From the NCBI RefSeq assembly GCF_002138415.1, contig NZ_CP015612.1, positions 1,218,001 through 1,282,000 on the forward strand: DNA of 64,000 nt. Reading direction: 5' to 3'. Below, piece by piece: positions 35,602 through 44,499 of this stretch (position 1 is the stretch's first letter; each line of letters opens with the position of its first letter). The DNA is from Stenotrophomonas maltophilia (lineage in GTDB: Bacteria; Pseudomonadota; Gammaproteobacteria; Xanthomonadales; Xanthomonadaceae). The position numbers and the translations under genes are program-made. The notes beneath the pieces were generated by a model, which worked only from the letters and a program-made list of their open reading frames with translations, did no database searches and was not told the origin of the DNA.

Positions 35602-35642
35602 GGGGTCAGATCCCTTTTGCGCAGCAAAAGGGATCTGACCCC
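35602..35642. repeat. GGGGTC-AGATCCC repeat (copy 6)
   Basis: GGGGTCAGATCCCTTTTGCG and its near-perfect complement CAGCAAAAGGGATCTGACCCC make an almost complete hairpin of about 19 bp, 9 bp after the DUF819 stop. It could serve as that gene's terminator. Confidence 0.85.
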
Positions 35643-35655
35643 GGTTCACGGTGGA

Positions 35656-35724
35656 TCACGCCACCGGCAATCCGCGTTCGATCAACCACGCCTTCGCGTC
35701 TTCGGCGTCCTGTTCGAACCGCGC
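35656..35724 (-). pseudogene. Duplicated 3' end of the neighbouring HEACH-motif gene
   Basis: The minus strand encodes RFEQDAEDAKAW, LIERGLPVA, stop. This matches the last 21 residues of the gene at 35795-36274 (WFEQDAEDAKAW, LVERGLPVA) with two changes. Nucleotides match at most positions over about 65 bp. No start or N-terminal part is present, so it is a tandem relic of a longer copy. Confidence 0.75.
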
Positions 35725-35794
35725 CGAGTGAAAAGAGGGGCGCCGCAAGGTCCGACGCGTCGCCACGCGCCCGTGGCCAACCGCGCCCGCGGCT

Positions 35795-36274
35795 TTACGC
35801 AACCGGCAAGCCGCGTTCGACCAGCCACGCCTTCGCGTCTTCGGCGTCCTGCTCAAACCACGCCTGTGTCGACCCCAGCCGATACGTATACCCCCAGGCA
35901 TCCATGTCGGCCATCAACCGCGCGCTGCCAACACCAGGCAGCTGCCCGGCCAGCACGATCTGCAGGTAGCAGGTGGCATCTTCCTCGGCCACCGAGTCGG
36001 TGGCGTCGGTATGCACCTGCGCACGCCGCTCCGGCGGCAGCACGATCAGATGGCAGGCTTCGTGCAGCATCGAGTGCACAGGCGTGTCATCGCGCACGTA
36101 CACGTTGCTGGCGATGATGCCGGCCTCGGGTTCGCCCCAGTAGCTGCCGGGAATCGGTTCGCCGGCGGCTACGTGGTGCAGCTGCAGGCCATGTGCGGCG
36201 AGCAGGCACTGCGCATCGGCGAAGGCGATGTCGCCCACGCAGGTGATGTCCACGGCGGTTGTCGTATCGGTCAT
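35795..36274 (-). CDS. HEACH-motif protein, putative metallopeptidase-like
   Basis: 159 residues, no signal peptide. The segment SMLHEACHLIVLPPERR carries HEACH, an HExxH zinc-peptidase motif, near residue 68; further D/E residues follow (DATDSVAEEDATCYLQ), with EE as a possible third-ligand region. The N-terminus MTDTTTAVDITCVGD is supported by family-like length. It lies 46 bp upstream of nothing related: minE is its upstream neighbour on the same strand. Family not recognised; enzymatic activity is a guess from the motif. Confidence 0.75.
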   Translation of the reverse strand: MTDTTTAVDITCVGDIAFADAQCLLAAHGLQLHHVAAGEPIPGSYWGEPEAGIIASNVYVRDDTPVHSMLHEACHLIVLPPERRAQVHTDATDSVAEEDATCYLQIVLAGQLPGVGSARLMADMDAWGYTYRLGSTQAWFEQDAEDAKAWLVERGLPVA

Positions 36275-36320
36275 GCGGGTCACGCTGCCCCGCCCATGCA
36301 GGCACGGGCGGGGCGGGGGA

Positions 36321-36581
36321 TCAGGGTTTGTCCGGGCCTTCAGGCAGCGCCACGGAGATGTCCAGCACATCGTGCTGGCCATCCTTCACCAGGTCGACCT
36401 TCACTGCATCGACGTCGATGTTCACGTACTTCTTGATCACTTCCAGCAGTTCGCGCTGCAACAGCGGCAGGTAATCGGGGCCGCCGCGGTTGCTGCGTTC
36501 CTGCGCGATAATGATCTGCAGGCGGTTCTTGGCGGTTTCGGCGGTGGTCTTCTTCGCTTTGAGGAAATCAAACAGGCCCAT
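36321..36581 (-). CDS. minE: Cell division topological specificity factor MinE
   Basis: 86 residues. The N-terminal amphipathic [11 protein letters not shown] is the membrane-targeting segment, and [15 protein letters not shown] is the MinD-contact region. It drives MinD ATP hydrolysis and pole-to-pole oscillation. It lies 2 bp after minD. A GC-rich hairpin (36287-36314) follows. Confidence 0.96.
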   Translation of the reverse strand: MGLFDFLKAKKTTAETAKNRLQIIIAQERSNRGGPDYLPLLQRELLEVIKKYVNIDVDAVKVDLVKDGQHDVLDISVALPEGPDKP

Positions 36582-36583
36582 GC

Positions 36584-37393
36584 TTACCCTCCGAACAGCT
36601 TGCTGAAGAAGCCCTTCTTCTCGACGTTGGTGAAGCGCATCGGGCGTTCTTCGCCGAGGATGCGCGCGACGGCGTCGTCGTAGGCCTGGCCGGCAGCGGA
36701 CTCGACATCCAGGATGACCGGCTCGCCCTTGTTGGAGGCGTTGAGCACGTCACCCGACTCGGGGATCACGCCGATCGCCTTCAGGCCGAGCACTTCCTCG
36801 ACGTCGGCGATGCTGAGCATCTCGCCGCTTTCCACGCGCAGCGGGGTGTAGCGGGTCAGCAGCAGGAAGGCCGGCACGTCCTGGCCGGACTCGGCCTTGT
36901 GGGTCTTCGAATCGAGCAGGCCGATGATGCGGTCCGAGTCGCGCACCGACGACACTTCCGGGTTCACCACCACCACGGCGCGGTCGGCGAAGTACATCGC
37001 CAGGAAGGCACCCTTCTCGATGCCGGCCGGGGAGTCGCAGATGATGTAATCGAAGCCGTCGGCGGCCAGGTCCTTCAGGACCTTGCCCACGCCTTCCTGG
37101 GTCAGTGCGTCCTTGTCGCGGGTCTGCGAGGCGGCCAGCACGTACAGGTTCTCGAAGCGCTTGTCCTTGATCAGGGCCTGCTTGAGGGTCGCTTCGCCGT
37201 GCACGACGTTGACGAAGTCGTACACCACGCGGCGTTCGCAGCCCATGATCAGATCGAGGTTGCGCAGGCCGACGTCGAAGTCGATCACCGCCACCTTCTT
37301 GCCGCGCCGTGCCAGGCCGCAGGCCAGGCTCGCGCTGGAAGTGGTCTTGCCGACGCCGCCCTTGCCGGAGGTGACTACGATGATTTCAGCCAA
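36584..37393 (-). CDS. minD: Septum-site determining ATPase MinD, TTG start
   Basis: 269 residues. The deviant Walker A motif [10 protein letters not shown] lies at residues 9-18, followed by [14 protein letters not shown] and the C-terminal amphipathic [11 protein letters not shown] membrane-targeting helix. Translation must start at TTG (L-A-E-I-I-V-V), because the family starts at exactly this point, no ATG or GTG is placed correctly, and AGGAG lies 6 nt upstream. It recruits MinC to the membrane and is displaced by MinE. Confidence 0.95.
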   Translation of the reverse strand: MAEIIVVTSGKGGVGKTTSSASLACGLARRGKKVAVIDFDVGLRNLDLIMGCERRVVYDFVNVVHGEATLKQALIKDKRFENLYVLAASQTRDKDALTQEGVGKVLKDLAADGFDYIICDSPAGIEKGAFLAMYFADRAVVVVNPEVSSVRDSDRIIGLLDSKTHKAESGQDVPAFLLLTRYTPLRVESGEMLSIADVEEVLGLKAIGVIPESGDVLNASNKGEPVILDVESAAGQAYDDAVARILGEERPMRFTNVEKKGFFSKLFGG

Positions 37394-37428
37394 AGGACTT
37401 CTCCTGATGATTCTGTTTGGGTGCTGCG

Positions 37429-38217
37429 TCAGTCCAGCGCAGCGATCTTGATCTGGTCCTGTTCCAGCCATACCTGCACGGCCTTGCCGCGCAGGTTGTC
37501 CGGGACATCGTCCAGTACCTTGTAGTGGCCTGCAATGGCGACCAGTTCCGCATGGAAATCACGGCAGAAAATACGTGCCGCGGTGTTGCCCTGGGCCCCT
37601 GCCAGCGCGCGGCCGCGCAGGGTGCCGTAGATATGGATGCTGCCATCGGCGATGACCTCGGCACCGGCGCCGACAGTAGCCATCACGGTCAGGTCGCAGT
37701 TCTCAGCGTACAGCTGCTGGCCCGAACGCACGTTGCCCAGCTGCATGCGGCCCGGCTGCGGTGCGGCGGCGTCGGCCACCTTGGCCACCGGCGCGGCGGG
37801 CGCTGGCTTCGGCTCGGCACGCACCGCGCGGCGTGGCTCCGGTGCGGGCGGCGGCGGGGCCGGCTCAGCCTCGGCACGCTCGTACTGCGCACGGAACTTG
37901 GCCAGCAGCGGCAGGCCAAGCTGCTGCGAGAGCAGGTCGACCGCGCTGGTGCCGTAGGCCAGTGCCACCGGCAGCACGCCGGCGCTGCGCAGGCCATCAA
38001 CCAGCGCCTGCGCGGTGGCCACGTCCGGCACCTGGCTCAGGCCGCCGAAGTCGAGGATCACCGCAGCGCGGCCGAACAGCTTCGGAGCGCGGGTCACGCG
38101 CTCGCGCATTTCCTGCACGAGGCGTTCGACATCAAGGGTACGGATGCGCAGGTTGGCGATGCCCACCTGGCCGATCTTCAGTTCACCGGCCTGTTCGTAA
38201 TCGAAATTCACCGCCAC
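37429..38217 (-). CDS. minC: Septum-site determining protein MinC
   Basis: About 262 residues. The N-terminal domain (FDYEQAGELKIGQVGIANLR) inhibits FtsZ; a Pro/Ala/Glu-rich linker at about 130-160 precedes the C-terminal beta-helix (LRSGQQLYA-like VRSGQQLYAENCDL, DGSIHIYGTLRGRALAG) that binds MinD. I chose the GTG at 38217, 3 bp after the upstream acetyltransferase stop, because homologues start near VNFDYEQAG. An ATG at 38274 would add 19 residues and overlap that gene by 55 bp. Confidence 0.9.
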   Translation of the reverse strand: MAVNFDYEQAGELKIGQVGIANLRIRTLDVERLVQEMRERVTRAPKLFGRAAVILDFGGLSQVPDVATAQALVDGLRSAGVLPVALAYGTSAVDLLSQQLGLPLLAKFRAQYERAEAEPAPPPPAPEPRRAVRAEPKPAPAAPVAKVADAAAPQPGRMQLGNVRSGQQLYAENCDLTVMATVGAGAEVIADGSIHIYGTLRGRALAGAQGNTAARIFCRDFHAELVAIAGHYKVLDDVPDNLRGKAVQVWLEQDQIKIAALD

Positions 38218-38219
38218 GC

Positions 38220-38816
38220 TCAGGTCCCCGTCGGCCGCTGTGCCTGCGCCGGCAGCTGCCGGGCGCGTGTCCATGCCACATCCGGCAGCTTGTCGCCGTA
38301 GGTCTCATGGACCCACGGGTAGCTGCACAGTTCCTTGGCCAGCATGCTGGCGCGCACATCGACCTGCGGCATGGTGTTCTGGCCCAGCTCGCGGAAGCCG
38401 AAGCTGCCGTGGAAGAGCAGGGCAGCATCGGCGCCATGGTCGAGGAAGACCTCGCAGGTCATCTGCGGGTAGCGCAGCTCGGCAAAGCTCTGCGCGTCGG
38501 CATAGAACGCACGGCCGACGCCACCGCCACGACGGCGACTGGCGACCACGATGCGGTCGATATAGAAGAACGGGGTGTCCAGCTGCTGCTTGAACCAGGC
38601 GAAATTGCTGCTGTCGTGCTGGCTGTCGCTGCCGAAGCCGATCAGGAATCCGGCCAGGTTGCCGTCGCGCTCGGCGACGCGGAAATACTCAGCGGTTTCG
38701 TAGAACAGGCGCAGGCGGGCCGCATCCAGGGGAAGGATGGCCAGGCCAGCGTTGTTGTTCAAAGCCAGGACGGAATCGAGCTCGTGCTCGCGCACGTCGC
38801 GGATGACAATCGACAT
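38220..38816 (-). CDS. GNAT-family N-acetyltransferase upstream of minC
   Basis: 198 residues. The acetyl-CoA site is IDRIVVASRRRGGGVGRAFY; the late HGSFGFRELG matches the family C-terminal motif. Similar two-domain GNAT proteins precede minC in xanthomonads. The stop is 3 bp from the proposed minC start, so it is probably the first gene of the min transcript. Substrate unknown. Confidence 0.85.
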   Translation of the reverse strand: MSIVIRDVREHELDSVLALNNNAGLAILPLDAARLRLFYETAEYFRVAERDGNLAGFLIGFGSDSQHDSSNFAWFKQQLDTPFFYIDRIVVASRRRGGGVGRAFYADAQSFAELRYPQMTCEVFLDHGADAALLFHGSFGFRELGQNTMPQVDVRASMLAKELCSYPWVHETYGDKLPDVAWTRARQLPAQAQRPTGT

Positions 38817-38966
38817 TGTGACTCCGTGGGGTAACGCGGTTGGTCCATCAAGGGACCCTGCGCACGATTATTGCATGCCCGGGGTGGGCTGCGGCATGAA
38901 CAGGCGACCGGGCAGGCATGACTTCCGTGGGGTGCGGCACGCAGGCGCGGCCCGTAGAGTGCTGGC

Positions 38967-40163
38967 ATGTTGGGAGTCCTCAGCCATACCCGCGTCCTCC
39001 GCCTGGCCGGCCTGTTCACCTGGGTCATGGTTGGCCTGCCGTTGGCATACTCGCAGTTCGAGAACCTGCACAGCCGCAACGACATGGGCGGCTGGGCGAT
39101 CCTGCTGTTCGTCGCCTACCTGTCCTTCGGCACCGCCTATTACTGGCTGACCCGCATCCTGCGCAGCGACAGCCACACCAGCTGGCTGGACCGTGGCCTG
39201 TTGCTGCTGCTGACGATTTCGGCGCTGGGGGTCAGTTTCCTGAGCGGCTCGGGCCTGGGCAGCATCCTGATGATGGTGGCCGCCGGGGTCATCCCGTGGA
39301 TGCTGTCGGTACGGCTGGGCGTGCTGTGGCTGCTGGTCAGCCAGCTGGCGGTGGCGCCGGTCTATTACATGCTGCTGCGCTTCCCGCTGTTCGAAGCGGT
39401 GATGCAGTCGCTGCTGTATGGCGGCTTCTCCATGTTCATCTTCGTGACCAGCCTGGTCGCCCGCCAGCAGACCGAGGCGCGCGATGAGCAGCGCCGGCTC
39501 AATTCGGAACTGCGCGCCACCCGCGCCCTGCTGGCCGAGAGCGCCCGGGTCAACGAGCGCACCCGCATCTCGCGTGAGCTGCATGATCTGCTGGGCCATC
39601 AGCTGACCGCGCTGACCCTGAACCTGGAAGTGGCCGGGCACCTGGCCGGGGGCCAGGCGCTGGAGCATGTGAAGCGATCCCATGCGTTGGCCAAGCTGCT
39701 GCTGGGCAATGTGCGCGAGGTGGTCAGCCAGCTGCGCGAGACTGGCGCCATCGATCTGGCCGCGGCCCTGCGCCCGCTGACCGAGAACGTGCCCTCGCTG
39801 GACATCCAGCTGGATATCGAGGACCCGCTGAACGTGGAGGATCCGCAGCGGGCCCACGTGCTGCTGCGCTGCACCCAGGAAATCATCACCAATGCGGTAC
39901 GCCACGCCGGTGCGCGCCACCTGTGGATCAAGGTGTACCGTGAAGCCCCCGACCGGGTGGTGGTCGAGGCCCGCGACGACGGCGTCGGCGCGGATATGGT
40001 CAATGTGGGCAATGGCTTGCGCGGCATGCGCGAGCGCCTGCAACAATGTGGTGGCCAGCTGCAGATCGAGACCCGTCCCGGCGAAGGCTTCCGGCTGCGG
40101 GCGACGGTGCCGGCAACGGTGCTGGTGGCCGCCCTTACCAAGGTTCCTGAAGGAGTGCGTTGA
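38967..40163 (+). CDS. Sensor histidine kinase, DesK/NarL-partner type (HisKA_3)
   Basis: 398 residues. The N-terminal half has about five to six transmembrane helices and no large extracytoplasmic loop, so sensing is likely within the membrane. The HisKA_3 box is RTRISRELHDLLGHQLTALT, with phospho-His in ELHDLLGH; the ATPase region has ITNAVRHAGA and DGVGADMVNVGNGLRGMRERL. It overlaps the regulator gene by 1 bp (TGATG). It resembles DesK-like membrane sensors; the stimulus is unknown. Confidence 0.92.
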   Translation: MLGVLSHTRVLRLAGLFTWVMVGLPLAYSQFENLHSRNDMGGWAILLFVAYLSFGTAYYWLTRILRSDSHTSWLDRGLLLLLTISALGVSFLSGSGLGSILMMVAAGVIPWMLSVRLGVLWLLVSQLAVAPVYYMLLRFPLFEAVMQSLLYGGFSMFIFVTSLVARQQTEARDEQRRLNSELRATRALLAESARVNERTRISRELHDLLGHQLTALTLNLEVAGHLAGGQALEHVKRSHALAKLLLGNVREVVSQLRETGAIDLAAALRPLTENVPSLDIQLDIEDPLNVEDPQRAHVLLRCTQEIITNAVRHAGARHLWIKVYREAPDRVVVEARDDGVGADMVNVGNGLRGMRERLQQCGGQLQIETRPGEGFRLRATVPATVLVAALTKVPEGVR

Positions 40164-40804
40164 TGATTCGCGTCTGCCTGGTCGACGACCAAACCCTGGT
40201 GCGGCAGGGAATCCGCTCCCTGCTGGCGCTCGACGACGGTATCGAGGTGGTGGCCGAGGCCGGCGATGGCCGGCAGGCGGTCGAGCTGATACCGCAGGTG
40301 CGTCCCGACGTGGTCCTGATGGACATGCGCATGCCGGTGATGTCCGGCCTGGAGGCGCTGCAGATGCTGTCGCGCCAGGAGCAGCTGCCGCCGACCATCA
40401 TCCTCACCACCTTCGATGACGACCAGCTTGTGCTGGCCGGGCTCAAGGCCGGTGCCAAGGGCTATCTGCTCAAGGACGTCACCCTGGCGCAGCTGGTCGG
40501 TGCCATCCGCACCGTGGCCGACGGCGGCTCACTGGTGCAGCCGGCCGTGACCCAGCGCCTGCTGTCCGGCCTGGAGCACATGCGCAACGAGTTCGTCAGC
40601 CTGGACCGTCCGGACCCGCTGACCGACCGTGAGACCGAGATCCTGCGGCTGATGGCCAGTGGCTTCTCCAACAAGGAGATCGCCAATTCGCTGGGTGTCG
40701 CCGAAGGGACCATCAAGAACCACGTGTCCAACATCCTCTCCAAGCTGGGCGTGCGCGACCGTACGCGCGCCGTACTGAAGGCGTTCGAACTCCAGCTGGT
40801 CTGA
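40163..40804 (+). CDS. NarL/LuxR-type response regulator
   Basis: 213 residues. The receiver has DD at 8-9, phospho-acceptor Asp54 in VVLMDMRMPVMSG, and a Lys in GYLLKDVTLAQL. The LuxR-type DNA-binding domain is LTDRETEILRLMASGFSNKE followed by EGTIKNHVSNILSKL. An ATG at 40163 (MIRVCLVDDQ) overlaps the kinase stop, with AGGAG 8 nt upstream; an upstream TTG is not needed. Confidence 0.93.
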   Translation: MIRVCLVDDQTLVRQGIRSLLALDDGIEVVAEAGDGRQAVELIPQVRPDVVLMDMRMPVMSGLEALQMLSRQEQLPPTIILTTFDDDQLVLAGLKAGAKGYLLKDVTLAQLVGAIRTVADGGSLVQPAVTQRLLSGLEHMRNEFVSLDRPDPLTDRETEILRLMASGFSNKEIANSLGVAEGTIKNHVSNILSKLGVRDRTRAVLKAFELQLV

Positions 40805-41037
40805 GGAAAATCGTTCTGGTACAAAGACTTGAGTGAGGGTCAGGGGTTGCGGCCAAGGTTGCCCCCTACTGGCCGGTAGCCGTATGCGTTACCCTTCGAA
40901 TTCTTTGTCCATACAAATACGCAGCCGGCAGGGAAACCGGTGCGCCAATCCCGATAAACAATGCCCGCGAAGCCTGCTAGGATTGGCGCTTCGCTTCAAT
41001 CAACCCGGCCGTGGGATCGGCCCCGGAGACTCTCTGA

Positions 41038-42111
41038 ATGACCCGTATTATCGAGTTCCTGATCGCCTTGGGGATCGTGGCTGGCCTGTTCGTCATCATT
41101 GGCGTATGTCTGCCGGGCGAGCGTCACATCACCGAAAGCATCGAGACCAACCGCAAGATGACGATCGTGTACGACACGGTCAGCAGCCTGCGCCGCTTCA
41201 AGGACTGGAACCCGCTGGTACTGCGCGATCCCGCCGTTGAACTGAAGCTGTCCGGCCCGGCCTCCGGCGTCGGTGCCACTCTCGACTTCACCTCCAAGGA
41301 CCTGGGCACCGGTTCCTGGAAGATCACCGAAGCCGAAGAGAACAAGCGTGTTGCGATCGCCATCGATGACGCCACCAAGGGTCACGACAAGATCACCACC
41401 TTCACGCTGGAGCCGACCGGCAAGGGTGGCCGCAACGTCAAGATCACCCAGGACTACTCGGTGAAGTACGGCTTTGACCTGTTCGGCCGTTATGCAGGCC
41501 TGTATGTCAGCCGCCAGATCGGCGACGACATCAAGATGGGTCTGTCGCGCATGGCCAACATGCTGGCCACCGTCCCGAACGTGGACTACCGCACCCCGGA
41601 AGCCCCGCTGACCGACCTGGCCATCGTCGACGTGCCGGCTGAAGACCTGCTGGTCGTCAACGCCGGTAACGTGGACCGCGGTCAGGACACGATCACCAAG
41701 TCGATCAAGGACAACCAGGAGTGGATCAAGCGCGTGATGGAGGCCAATGGCCTTGAAGCCGCCGGTCCGTTCCGCATCATCACCACCGACTTCGGTCAGG
41801 AAAAGTACGCCTTCGACATCGCCCAGCCGGTGAAGAAGAAGGGTGCTGAAGGTGCCACCGCTGAAGAGCTGACCGTCAAGATCGACGGTGGCGCTCCGGT
41901 CAAGTACGTGCATGTGGCTCCGCACCGTTCGGCGCATGCCGCCTACACCGGCCACATGGCGGGTTTGGACGTGGCCCGCAACGGTCTGCGTGCCTGGGCC
42001 GTGACTTCCGGCAACGAAGTGATCGACCGTCCGTACGAAACTTGGAAGGACGGCATCGACAAGTCGTTCACCCCGGAAGGTACCTACGACATCTACTGGG
42101 CCGTCAAGTAA
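41038..42111 (+). CDS. SRPBCC-domain protein with GyrI-like C-terminal domain
   Basis: 357 residues. A single N-terminal hydrophobic helix (about 5-27) is followed by an SRPBCC/START-like domain with the usual FKDWNPLVLRD and SGVGATLDFTSKDLGTGSWK segments, and then a GyrI-like small-molecule-binding region (EAPLTDLAIVDVPAEDLLVV to YDIYWAVK). It may bind hydrophobic ligands at the membrane. Function not established. The 233-bp gap upstream holds no recognisable gene or repeat. Confidence 0.8.
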   Translation: MTRIIEFLIALGIVAGLFVIIGVCLPGERHITESIETNRKMTIVYDTVSSLRRFKDWNPLVLRDPAVELKLSGPASGVGATLDFTSKDLGTGSWKITEAEENKRVAIAIDDATKGHDKITTFTLEPTGKGGRNVKITQDYSVKYGFDLFGRYAGLYVSRQIGDDIKMGLSRMANMLATVPNVDYRTPEAPLTDLAIVDVPAEDLLVVNAGNVDRGQDTITKSIKDNQEWIKRVMEANGLEAAGPFRIITTDFGQEKYAFDIAQPVKKKGAEGATAEELTVKIDGGAPVKYVHVAPHRSAHAAYTGHMAGLDVARNGLRAWAVTSGNEVIDRPYETWKDGIDKSFTPEGTYDIYWAVK

Positions 42112-42142
42112 GCCTCGGCTGACCCATGTAGTGCTGGACACG

Positions 42143-42175
42143 AAAACGCGCCGCTCATTGCGGCGCGTTTTTTTT
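42143..42175 (+). terminator. Rho-independent terminator
   Basis: AAAACGCGCCGC and GCGGCGCGTTTT form a 12-bp stem with a 5-nt loop, followed by eight T residues. Confidence 0.95.
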
Positions 42176-42214
42176 CATCTGGCGCCCGGCAAGGGCGCTG
42201 CGCAAGGAGCCCAC

Positions 42215-42586
42215 ATGTTCAATCTCGAACGTCGCGCACGTAAGCCTTCGCTGCTGGCCTGCCTGGGGGCGCTGCTGGCTGCTGCCTCGATCGGCCTGTC
42301 TGCCTATGCGTCGCACGGTGTGGCCGACCCGCTTGCGCAGCAGCATCTGAACATGGCGGCGCTGTACGCGTTCGCACACGGTGCGGTGCTGGTGGCGCTT
42401 GGCCCGCGCGCGCAGGGCGCGATCGCGCATCTGGCGCTGTATGTGCTGCTGCTGGGCGTGTTGCTGTTCTCCGGCAGCCTGGTGGGCGGCGCGTTGTGGC
42501 AGTGGCCCACGCGGATGGCGCCGATCGGTGGCACCAGCATGATGGCCGGATGGGTGTTGCTGGCGATCAATGCGTTGAGGCGGTGA
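42215..42586 (+). CDS. DUF423-family small membrane protein
   Basis: 123 residues, four hydrophobic helices. The conserved GLSAYASHGVADPLAQQHLNMA start, FSGSLV and PIGGTSMMAGWVLL end identify the YgdD/DUF423 family. AAGGAG is 6 nt before the ATG, which decides the start. Function unknown. Confidence 0.9.
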   Translation: MFNLERRARKPSLLACLGALLAAASIGLSAYASHGVADPLAQQHLNMAALYAFAHGAVLVALGPRAQGAIAHLALYVLLLGVLLFSGSLVGGALWQWPTRMAPIGGTSMMAGWVLLAINALRR

Positions 42587-43083
42587 GGGTCGCAGGGCTG
42601 TCGCTCCGATCCATACCGATGCGATCGTGATGGTTCATGGGCGTTACTTTTTCTTTTCGCGCGAAAAGAAAAGTAACCAAAAGAAACGCGCCGCCGACCG
42701 CGAGCCGGTGCTGCGCACCGGTCCCCTGCGCTCCTCGGCCCGTCGAGGGACGGTGCGGGAACTCGCTGCGCTCAGACACCCGCACCTCTTCGCCCTCGCC
42801 GGACCTGCGGTGCTCGGCTCGCTTGAAGGCGGACCCAACAGCTGCACGCTGATCCGTTGTAGAGGCTTCGAGCGAAGCGACCCGCTTTTGTCTTTGCTCT
42901 CTTGTTCCATTCCGTGGCGGACGCACACGGAAACTGTCAGAGGCCGGACGGGTGGGCTGGGCAGGGGTATCCGCGCCATGGATGGCGCGGCTAAGCCTCC
43001 AGGGAGGGATTCACGGCGTCCCCTGCCCAGCCTGCCCGCCCGGACAGCTCGATGAATTTCGCCGTGCAGCCGCCGCGCGGGGC
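42587..43083. other. Non-coding stretch with intergenic repeat elements
   Basis: About 500 bp without a convincing gene. It holds an A/T-type hairpin at 42644-42676, a proline/arginine-rich frame region of decayed look (AAREPVLRTG-like reading), and a 20-bp palindrome CCGCGCCATGGATGGCGCGG at 42971-42990 followed by GCCTCCAGGGAGGG. Sequences of this sort recur between genes in xanthomonads and pseudomonads. I see no promoter or RNA gene in it. Confidence 0.5.
42644..42676. repeat. TTACTTTTTCTTTTCGC hairpin
   Basis: TTACTTTTTCTTTTCGC (42644-42660) and GCGAAAAGAAAAGTAA (42661-42676) are reverse complements except for one bulged T, followed by CCAAAAGAAACGCGCC. It is the AT-richest point of a GC-rich gap and the flanking sequence is of the type often repeated in related genomes. 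Confidence 0.75.
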
Positions 43084-43893
43084 TCAGCCGTTGGCCGGTC
43101 TCCAGCACCAGTGCCAGGGTTCGTAGACGATGCCGTGCGGGTTGTTGCGCGGGTAGCTCAGCTGGAAGCCGTGCCCACCCGCATGTGCCTGCAGCCACGC
43201 GAACGCGTCGGTGGCTTCGAAGGTCTCTTCGGCGGGAGCATCGCCGGGCGTACCAATGTCCAGCGCGTGGCCGCTGTGGTGTTCGCTGAAACCCGGGGCG
43301 GCATTGACCTTCAGGATCTCCGCCACGCCCAAGCCGCGCGCCAGCTTCCGTTCAAAGATGCCCAGCTGGTAGGCATGGCTGCGGAAGCCGGAGATTGCAT
43401 CCAGTGCAATGCCATCCTGTGCCGCGTGCAGTCGCATCCGTCGCCAGCCCTGCGCGGCGCCACGGCGCAGCCATAACGGGCGGGCGAAGCGGTCGCGGCC
43501 GGCAAAATGCAGCAGGCAGGGTTCGGGTTCCAGCGGCAGGCCGCTGTCGTCGGCATAGTGCTGCGGGTTCAGCCCAAGCTGCTGCAGACGCTGCTGCAGC
43601 CCGGCCAGCGGAAGCCATTGTTCTTCCAGCGCAGCGCCAAACGGGCGCGCCGCCGTGGTATCGAGCAGTGCCAGTGCGTCCTCGACCCCGGGCTCGCGCG
43701 GCAGGCGTGGCACCATCGAATGCACGCCGTGCGCCAGTACGGCCGCCAGATAGCGGCCATCGCGCTTGCGTCGCAGTACCCATCGCGCCTGTGACAGCAG
43801 GCGTGCGTCCAGGTTGCTGCGTGCGCGCAGCAGGTCGGCAGGCCACAGTTCGATGGCCTCGGTGTTGATCAGCAGGGGCGGGCGTCGTTGCAT
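43084..43893 (-). CDS. M15-family D-alanyl-D-alanine carboxypeptidase (VanY-like)
   Basis: 269 residues. The C-terminal VanY domain has ISGFRSHAYQ, SGHALDIG with zinc-binding His and Asp, and EPWHW with the last zinc His. The N-terminal 100 residues are not typical of the family and may form a substrate-recognition part. No signal peptide is visible, so its site of action is uncertain. It is the last gene of the SPFH operon, 9 bp after the membrane protein gene. Confidence 0.85.
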   Translation of the reverse strand: MQRRPPLLINTEAIELWPADLLRARSNLDARLLSQARWVLRRKRDGRYLAAVLAHGVHSMVPRLPREPGVEDALALLDTTAARPFGAALEEQWLPLAGLQQRLQQLGLNPQHYADDSGLPLEPEPCLLHFAGRDRFARPLWLRRGAAQGWRRMRLHAAQDGIALDAISGFRSHAYQLGIFERKLARGLGVAEILKVNAAPGFSEHHSGHALDIGTPGDAPAEETFEATDAFAWLQAHAGGHGFQLSYPRNNPHGIVYEPWHWCWRPANG

Positions 43894-43902
43894 CGGCGCA
43901 GC

Positions 43903-44496
43903 TTACTGCCGTGGCGCCGAAGCGGCCACCTTGCGTAGTGCATCGAGCAGCGACTGCGGCCGGTCCAGGCTGAGCAGCAGCGTGCTGCCATCGCTGACCG
44001 GCAGGGCGAGAACACGCGCACGGTCGGTGACCAGCGCGAAACCCTTGCCACCGCCCTGCAGGCGGAAGTGGCCGGAATAGAAGCCCGGCATCGCATAGCC
44101 GTTGGTCTTGAAGCGGATGCCATAGCGGGGGTCATGCTGCAGGTCGACCACCTCGGCCTGGTCCAGCCGCAGCTGTACAACCGGTATGCGCCGTCGGTAC
44201 ATCGTCGAGCGCACGTCCAGCACATCGCCGGCCAGTTCCACCCGGCGGCGGAAGAAGGCTGTGCCCAGCCCGATGCCCAGCAGGGCGATCACCAGCAGGC
44301 TCCATGCTGCACTGCCGCCCATCCGGAACCAGGGCGGCGACAGCGTTATTTCGATCCAGGGTGCCGTGACAGGTGCTTTGTACAGTTGTGCATACAGGCA
44401 AGCGACGAAGGCTGCCAGCAATGGCAGCACGAGCCACAGCACGCGTAACGGCGAACTCTCGGCCACGTCGAACGGTTTCGGGTCACTGCCGCCCAC
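43903..44496 (-). CDS. Small membrane protein with PH-like domain, function unknown
   Basis: 197 residues, two hydrophobic helices (about 18-40 and 60-80), then a beta-rich domain (LAGDVLDVRSTMYRRRIPVV, RYGIRFKTNGYAMPGFYSGH, GKGFALVTDRARVLALPV) reminiscent of bacterial PH-domain proteins. It starts at GTG, 3 bp after the DUF4177 stop, with GGAGG 8 nt upstream. Confidence 0.75.
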   Translation of the reverse strand: MGGSDPKPFDVAESSPLRVLWLVLPLLAAFVACLYAQLYKAPVTAPWIEITLSPPWFRMGGSAAWSLLVIALLGIGLGTAFFRRRVELAGDVLDVRSTMYRRRIPVVQLRLDQAEVVDLQHDPRYGIRFKTNGYAMPGFYSGHFRLQGGGKGFALVTDRARVLALPVSDGSTLLLSLDRPQSLLDALRKVAASAPRQ

Positions 44497-44499
44497 GGC

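Noticed and set aside
42637..42852. 71-codon Arg/Pro-rich frame following the A/T hairpin
   Set aside because: No ribosome site, biased composition and repeat-derived sequence; more likely part of an intergenic repeat than a gene.
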